Assembly (NCBI GenBank): GCA_947503345.1
Contig: CANNCW010000002.1
Location: 339,744 to 403,743 of the forward strand
Direction: 5' to 3'
From: an uncultured Kangiella sp.
GTDB lineage: Bacteria; Pseudomonadota; Gammaproteobacteria; Enterobacterales; Kangiellaceae
DNA: 64,000 bases
A program made the translations under genes and the position numbers. Positions within the stretch are counted from its first letter, which is position 1. Each line of letters starts with the position of its first letter. This document shows, one piece after another, positions 60,368-64,000 of this stretch. Below the pieces are notes generated by a model. It worked only from the letters and a program-made list of their open reading frames with translations. It ran no database searches and was not told the origin of the DNA.

Positions 60368-61219
60368 ATGGCTGCCTTATTTGTTGACCAATTAACCGTT
60401 ATCGATTTTGCTTATTTCCATCCTGAACGAGGGATCGTTGGCGAAAGCTGGGTTGTTGATATTGTTCTCGAAGGCAACTTAGATGAACAAGGCATGGTGT
60501 TTGATTTTGGCGACGTCAAAAAACAGATCAAAATTGCCATTGATGGCTCAGTGGATCACAAATTTGTAGTTCCTGCTCAATATGCCAATCTTAATAGTTC
60601 AATTGAAGAAGATTCATTGTTGTTAGAAATTCAAGATCAAGCAGGACGCTGGTATCGCCACCAATCACCATCTGAGGCAGTAGTATTACTCGACTCTGAA
60701 ACGGTTTCGATGGAAAAAGTTAAAGCATTACTAATTCAAGAATGTCGCAAAGTAGTTCCTGAAAACGTCACCAAGATTCAATTAGAGCTATCAATAGAAA
60801 ACATCCAAGGCGCTTATTATCACTATGCCCACGGTTTAAAGAAACACCTTGGTGATTGCCAACGCATTGCTCATGGCCATCGCTCGCAAATTCATATTTT
60901 AAAAGATGGAAAGCGTAATTCTGAATTAGAATTTATGTGGGCCGAAAAGTGGCGCGATATTTATATTGCTACCGAAGAAGATTTATCCAATCACTTAGAA
61001 ATTGATGGCAAAGATTATTACCATTTTGATTATGAAAGTGAGCAAGGGTATTTCGCATTAACCATTGCCAAAGAAAATTGTCATCTCATGCAAAACGACT
61101 CTACAGTTGAATTGATTGCTAATCATATTGCTAAAAATATTAAAGCTGAAAATCCAGATTCGGAAATTACTATTAAAGCTTTTGAAGGTGTTGATAAAGG
61201 CGCTATGGCGAGCGCCTAA
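60368..61219 (+). CDS. Tandem 6-pyruvoyl/6-carboxytetrahydropterin synthase-like protein
   Basis: 283 residues, two QueD/PTPS-type halves. N-half (1-130): 'VIDFAYFHPERGIVGESWVVDIVLEGNLDEQGMVFDFGDVKKQIKIAIDGSVDHKFVVP' keeps His18, the DF strand and Asp63-His64, but lacks the Cys and the HGH zinc pair. C-half (135-283): 'GAYYHYAHGLKKHLGDCQRIAHGHRSQIHI' keeps His155, Cys164 and His169-Gly-His171, and ends 'EITIKAFEGVDKGA'. So zinc and nucleophile sit in the second half while the DH of the catalytic triad sits in the first. Possibly one active site made from both halves. Substrate not known. Confidence 0.8.
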   Translation: MAALFVDQLTVIDFAYFHPERGIVGESWVVDIVLEGNLDEQGMVFDFGDVKKQIKIAIDGSVDHKFVVPAQYANLNSSIEEDSLLLEIQDQAGRWYRHQSPSEAVVLLDSETVSMEKVKALLIQECRKVVPENVTKIQLELSIENIQGAYYHYAHGLKKHLGDCQRIAHGHRSQIHILKDGKRNSELEFMWAEKWRDIYIATEEDLSNHLEIDGKDYYHFDYESEQGYFALTIAKENCHLMQNDSTVELIANHIAKNIKAENPDSEITIKAFEGVDKGAMASA

Positions 61220-61236
61220 TCATTATAGAGACTAGA

Positions 61237-62046
61237 TTAAAGTTTAAATTCAGTCCAAACTGGCGCGTGATCCGATGGTCTTTCCATACCGCGAATCTCG
61301 TAATCCACATCAGATGCAACGGCACGCTCATTCAACCAATCACAAGCAAATACTGAGTCAATTCTTAAACCGCGTTTTGGCTCACGATCGAAACCTTTCG
61401 AACGATAATCAAACCAACTATATTTATCATCAACATCAGGATTAATAGTTCGGTAAGTATCGGTTAAACCCGTTGCCATCATTTGCGCTAACCATTCTCT
61501 TTCTTCAGGCAAGAAGCTCGACTTACCCTCCCTTAACCAACGCTTACGATTCGGCTCGCCAATACCAATATCCATATCCGTTGGTGAAATATTAATATCC
61601 CCTAATACAATGGTTCGACAATCAGAATCATCATTATTTAAGTATTCAATCAGATCCGCATAAAACTTTTCTTTATAAGGAAATTTTGTTGGATGACTAC
61701 GATTTTCACCTTGCGGAAAATAGCCATTAAGCACTTTAATTTTCTCATCGCCATACTCAAAAGTAGTAATAATCATTCTACGTTGCGCATCTTCAGGATC
61801 GTTTGGAAAACCTTTTTCTACAGCAATTGGTTTCTTTTTACTAAAAGTCGCCACGCCATAATGGGCCTTACCACCATGAATTTCTATGTGATAGCCCAAA
61901 TGTTTATAATCATCAAATGGAAACATATCGTCATGCACTTTAGTTTCCTGCAAACAGATCACATCCGGATCATGTTTTTCCACCAAAGCTTCCATCTGAT
62001 GAACACGCGTTCTCACGCTATTAATGTTGAAAGTTACTATTTTCAT
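61237..62046 (-). CDS. xthA: Exodeoxyribonuclease III
   Basis: 269 residues from ATG 62046 (MKIVTFNINSVRTRV), which overlaps the M61 peptidase stop by 4 bases (ATGA); a start at 62064 would add VKYRR from the other gene's frame. 'PDVICLQETKVHDDMFP', 'HYGVATFSKK', 'VLGDINISPTDMDIG', 'DYRSKGFDREPKRGLRIDSVF' and 'PSDHAPVWTEF' supply the metal, AP-site and catalytic residues. Repairs abasic sites; 3' to 5' exonuclease. Confidence 0.96.
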   Translation of the reverse strand: MKIVTFNINSVRTRVHQMEALVEKHDPDVICLQETKVHDDMFPFDDYKHLGYHIEIHGGKAHYGVATFSKKKPIAVEKGFPNDPEDAQRRMIITTFEYGDEKIKVLNGYFPQGENRSHPTKFPYKEKFYADLIEYLNNDDSDCRTIVLGDINISPTDMDIGIGEPNRKRWLREGKSSFLPEEREWLAQMMATGLTDTYRTINPDVDDKYSWFDYRSKGFDREPKRGLRIDSVFACDWLNERAVASDVDYEIRGMERPSDHAPVWTEFKL

Positions 62047-63866
62047 TCTTCTATATTTAACCAATTCTTAAACAATTCATTTCGACTGTCGCTACTATAA
62101 CTTAAATAAGCGGTGTCCGCTTCAGCTTCTTGTAAAACTAACTCAAAGGTCATTAATTCATCGCGTCGAAAGCCTAAAATTTCAAGTGTATCGCCTAATT
62201 CCATTCCCTCTAATCGTTGCTCAAAATTAGAACTTTCGATTTTTAAACCACTCATACTAATCAAGTTATCGCCAGCGGATATCCCCGCCAAAGACGCTGG
62301 ACTGTCAAGATAAACATTCTTAACTTTAATCCCCATAGGAGCACTTAAATATTCAATTCCCAAGCCAAGCTTTTGCTGACGAGCTTTGTACTGTTCTTTA
62401 AAAGCACCACGATCCGATTTTGAATTCCGCGCTTGATAATCAAGTTGTAAGCCTAGTTGCTTTAATGGACTCTCTAAATCCAATTCTTTCGTTGAATATA
62501 AAGCCTTATTGAAAAAAGTTTGAATTTCATCATGATTATCTGAGCCACATAACTCAAACACATAATCTTGAATGGTTTGATTTTCAATTCCTACACCTTT
62601 AGAACCAAACTCTTGCCATAAATAACGCATCACATCTTTTAAGGACTTTTGGTGATTAGTCTTATCGCGAATCAAAAAATCCAAACAAAAAGCAATCAAA
62701 GCACCTTTAGTGTAATAACTAATCACCGCATTTGGCGCATTTTCATCTTGCTTGTAATACTTTGTCCAAGCATTAAAACTTGAGTCAGTTACTGACTGTA
62801 CTAAGCGACCTTTCGCTCGACGAACTGAAGTTATCGTTTTTGCAAATGCCGTTAAGTAATTTTCCGGCGTAATAACCCCTGACTGAACACACGACAAACT
62901 ATCGTAGTAAGACGTAACCCCCTCGAAAGCCCATAGCAACTCTGTATAGGACTCGTTTTCCGTATCGTAGGGTACAAATACCGCAGGCTTAATGCGCTTA
63001 ACATTCCAAGTGTGGAAATATTCATGCGAACATAAATCTAAAAAAGTTTGATAGTTCTTCTTAACTTTATTTGGGCTGTCGGTAATTAATGGCAAATCCT
63101 CACGGCTACAATGCAAAGCCGTCGAATTGCGATGCTCCAAACCACCGAAACCATTACCCAGAACATAAGTCATAAACAGGTAGCGTTTCATAGGAGCTGG
63201 GGCACCAAAGAAACGGATCTGGTGTTCACAAATTTTAACCAGATCATTTTTTAAGCGCTTTGAATCAAGCTTATCGAAACGCCCTGTTAACACCATATGA
63301 TGCGGCACGCCACAAGCATCGAAACTGATAACATCAAAGTCCGCCATTTCAACTGGGCAATCAATCAACTCATTATAGCTACTGGCATGATAAGAACCAA
63401 ATTCAAACTCCTTAGTGCCATTAACCGCTTTTAAGCCAGTGGCCACACGCCAATTATCAAATTGATCACCCTTTGGCTTAACAATTTCAACATGATGGAC
63501 AGACTCTTCCTGCCCCTTAACCGCCAAGAAAACACTAGTACCATTAAAGAACCCATGAGTTTGATCCAAATGCGCCCCACGCACCGATAAATCCCAAGCA
63601 TAAACTTGATAAGTTATCTTCAACTCCCCATCACATGGCGCGAACTGCCAACTGGACTTATCTAATTGGGTGACAGCAACCTCATTGCCATTAGACTCCG
63701 CTTTAATCCATTGGATATGTTTTGCAAAATCACGGATCATATAGCTTCCAGGGATCCAATTAGGTAAATAGCAGATTTGGCCATTAGGAGCTGAATTAGA
63801 AACTGTTATCGAAACTTCAAATAAGTGAGCGTTTGGGTTTGTGGCTATTATTTTGTAATGAGGCAT
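62043..63866 (-). CDS. M61-family glycyl aminopeptidase with PDZ domain
   Basis: 607 residues from ATG 63866 (MPHYKIIATN); a TTG five codons upstream is possible and neither has a good ribosome site. N-terminal beta domain, then catalytic 'GNGFGGLEHRNSTALH' and the gluzincin site 'SHEYFHTWNVKRIKP' (HExxH, residues 281-285) with 'LLWAFEGVTSYYDSL' for the third ligand. C-terminal PDZ: 'GIKVKNVYLDSPASLAGISAGDNLISMSG'. No signal peptide. Cytosolic aminopeptidase with preference for N-terminal Gly/Ala in the family. Confidence 0.93.
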   Translation of the reverse strand: MPHYKIIATNPNAHLFEVSITVSNSAPNGQICYLPNWIPGSYMIRDFAKHIQWIKAESNGNEVAVTQLDKSSWQFAPCDGELKITYQVYAWDLSVRGAHLDQTHGFFNGTSVFLAVKGQEESVHHVEIVKPKGDQFDNWRVATGLKAVNGTKEFEFGSYHASSYNELIDCPVEMADFDVISFDACGVPHHMVLTGRFDKLDSKRLKNDLVKICEHQIRFFGAPAPMKRYLFMTYVLGNGFGGLEHRNSTALHCSREDLPLITDSPNKVKKNYQTFLDLCSHEYFHTWNVKRIKPAVFVPYDTENESYTELLWAFEGVTSYYDSLSCVQSGVITPENYLTAFAKTITSVRRAKGRLVQSVTDSSFNAWTKYYKQDENAPNAVISYYTKGALIAFCLDFLIRDKTNHQKSLKDVMRYLWQEFGSKGVGIENQTIQDYVFELCGSDNHDEIQTFFNKALYSTKELDLESPLKQLGLQLDYQARNSKSDRGAFKEQYKARQQKLGLGIEYLSAPMGIKVKNVYLDSPASLAGISAGDNLISMSGLKIESSNFEQRLEGMELGDTLEILGFRRDELMTFELVLQEAEADTAYLSYSSDSRNELFKNWLNIEE

Positions 63867-63927
63867 CAAATTTTTAGACAATCTATTGTTATGATTTCAT
63901 TACATTATACATATGTACTTCAGATAA

Positions 63928-63960
63928 AAAAAAGCCCTAGCATTTCTGCTAGGGCTTTTT
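63928..63960 (-). terminator. Strong terminator near the right edge
   Basis: AAAAAGCCCTAGCA and TGCTAGGGCTTTTT form a 14-bp stem with a 4-base loop. It lies 2 bases past the stop of the gene entering from the right, and before the M61 gene, so it most likely ends the right-hand gene on the minus strand. Confidence 0.92.
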
Positions 63961-63962
63961 CA

Positions 63963-64000
63963 TTATAAGCGCTTGGCGATAAGCCACATGGATGTGGTGA
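63963..64000 (-). CDS. C-terminus of a gene running off the right edge (partial)
   Basis: On the minus strand the edge reads T-T-S-M-W-L-I-A-K-R-L and a TAA at 63963-63965, directly followed by the terminator at 63928-63960. The ending 'TS.W...K+' is like the last strand of several class I SAM methyltransferases, but eleven residues cannot identify a family. The frame choice rests on the stop being placed at the terminator. Confidence 0.4.
   Translation of the reverse strand, partial: TTSMWLIAKRL

Overview
The window is 64 kb of a compact, AT-leaning (roughly 40% GC by eye) gammaproteobacterial chromosome. The evidence is the complete System I cytochrome c maturation operon, MnmC, PdxB, MlaA, EpmC, PrmB, the AcnD/PrpF form of the methylcitrate cycle and Kef-type K+ efflux. 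The gene mix would suit a marine, amino-acid-degrading lineage such as the Kangiellaceae, but that placement is inference. I see no rRNA, tRNA, CRISPR array, phage or intact insertion sequence. Most of it is housekeeping DNA with a few accessory pockets.

Layout. 1-3.2 kb: end of an AraC regulator, a membrane-anchored amidohydrolase behind tandem 22-bp repeats, and an unknown protein. 3.2-11.9 kb (minus): propionate catabolism, fumarase - small Cys-rich protein - prpB - prpC - acnD - GIY-YIG protein - prpF, with palindromic repeats in nearly every gap. 12.1-16.5 kb (plus): pabB, nudL-like, sdaA, sugar-epimerase-like gene. 16.5-20.4 kb (minus): secreted amidohydrolase, secreted lipocalin-like protein, 5'-nucleotidase, mlaA. 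20.5-22.7 kb (minus): a copper-peptide (HvfABC/bufferin-type RiPP) operon whose precursor carries 14 EGKCG motifs. 22.9-29.7 kb (minus): ccmABCDEFGHI. 29.8-34.5 kb: leuCD-orf-leuB with a divergent LysR regulator. 34.5-41.1 kb: small envelope proteins, membrane dipeptidase, DEAD-box helicase, YaiI. 41.2-46.1 kb: a three-gene coiled-coil/membrane operon of unknown function, then two small convergent envelope genes. 46.2-49.7 kb: pdxB, folE, mnmC. 49.7-54.9 kb (minus): glutathione-linked stress block kefG-kefB/C-fetB-frmA-fghA. 55-64 kb: NAD-kinase-like protein, epmC, prmB, plsC, sixA, PfkB kinase, a tandem PTPS/QueD-like protein, xthA, M61 peptidase, and the tail of a gene running off the right edge.

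How the genes fit together. The prp genes take propionyl-CoA through methylcitrate to pyruvate and succinate, and the co-located fumarase sits on the route that returns succinate to oxaloacetate. The hvf operon probably makes a secreted thiol-rich copper-binding peptide: it has its own ECF-sigma-like promoter (TGTAAC-N17-GTCTAA) and an internal hairpin that may keep precursor expression above that of the modifying enzymes. It lies directly downstream of the ccm operon, whose thiol chemistry is copper-sensitive. The best candidates for new biology are the 14-motif HvfA, the coiled-coil operon at 41.2-45.2 kb with its convergent neighbours, and the half-degenerate tandem PTPS protein.
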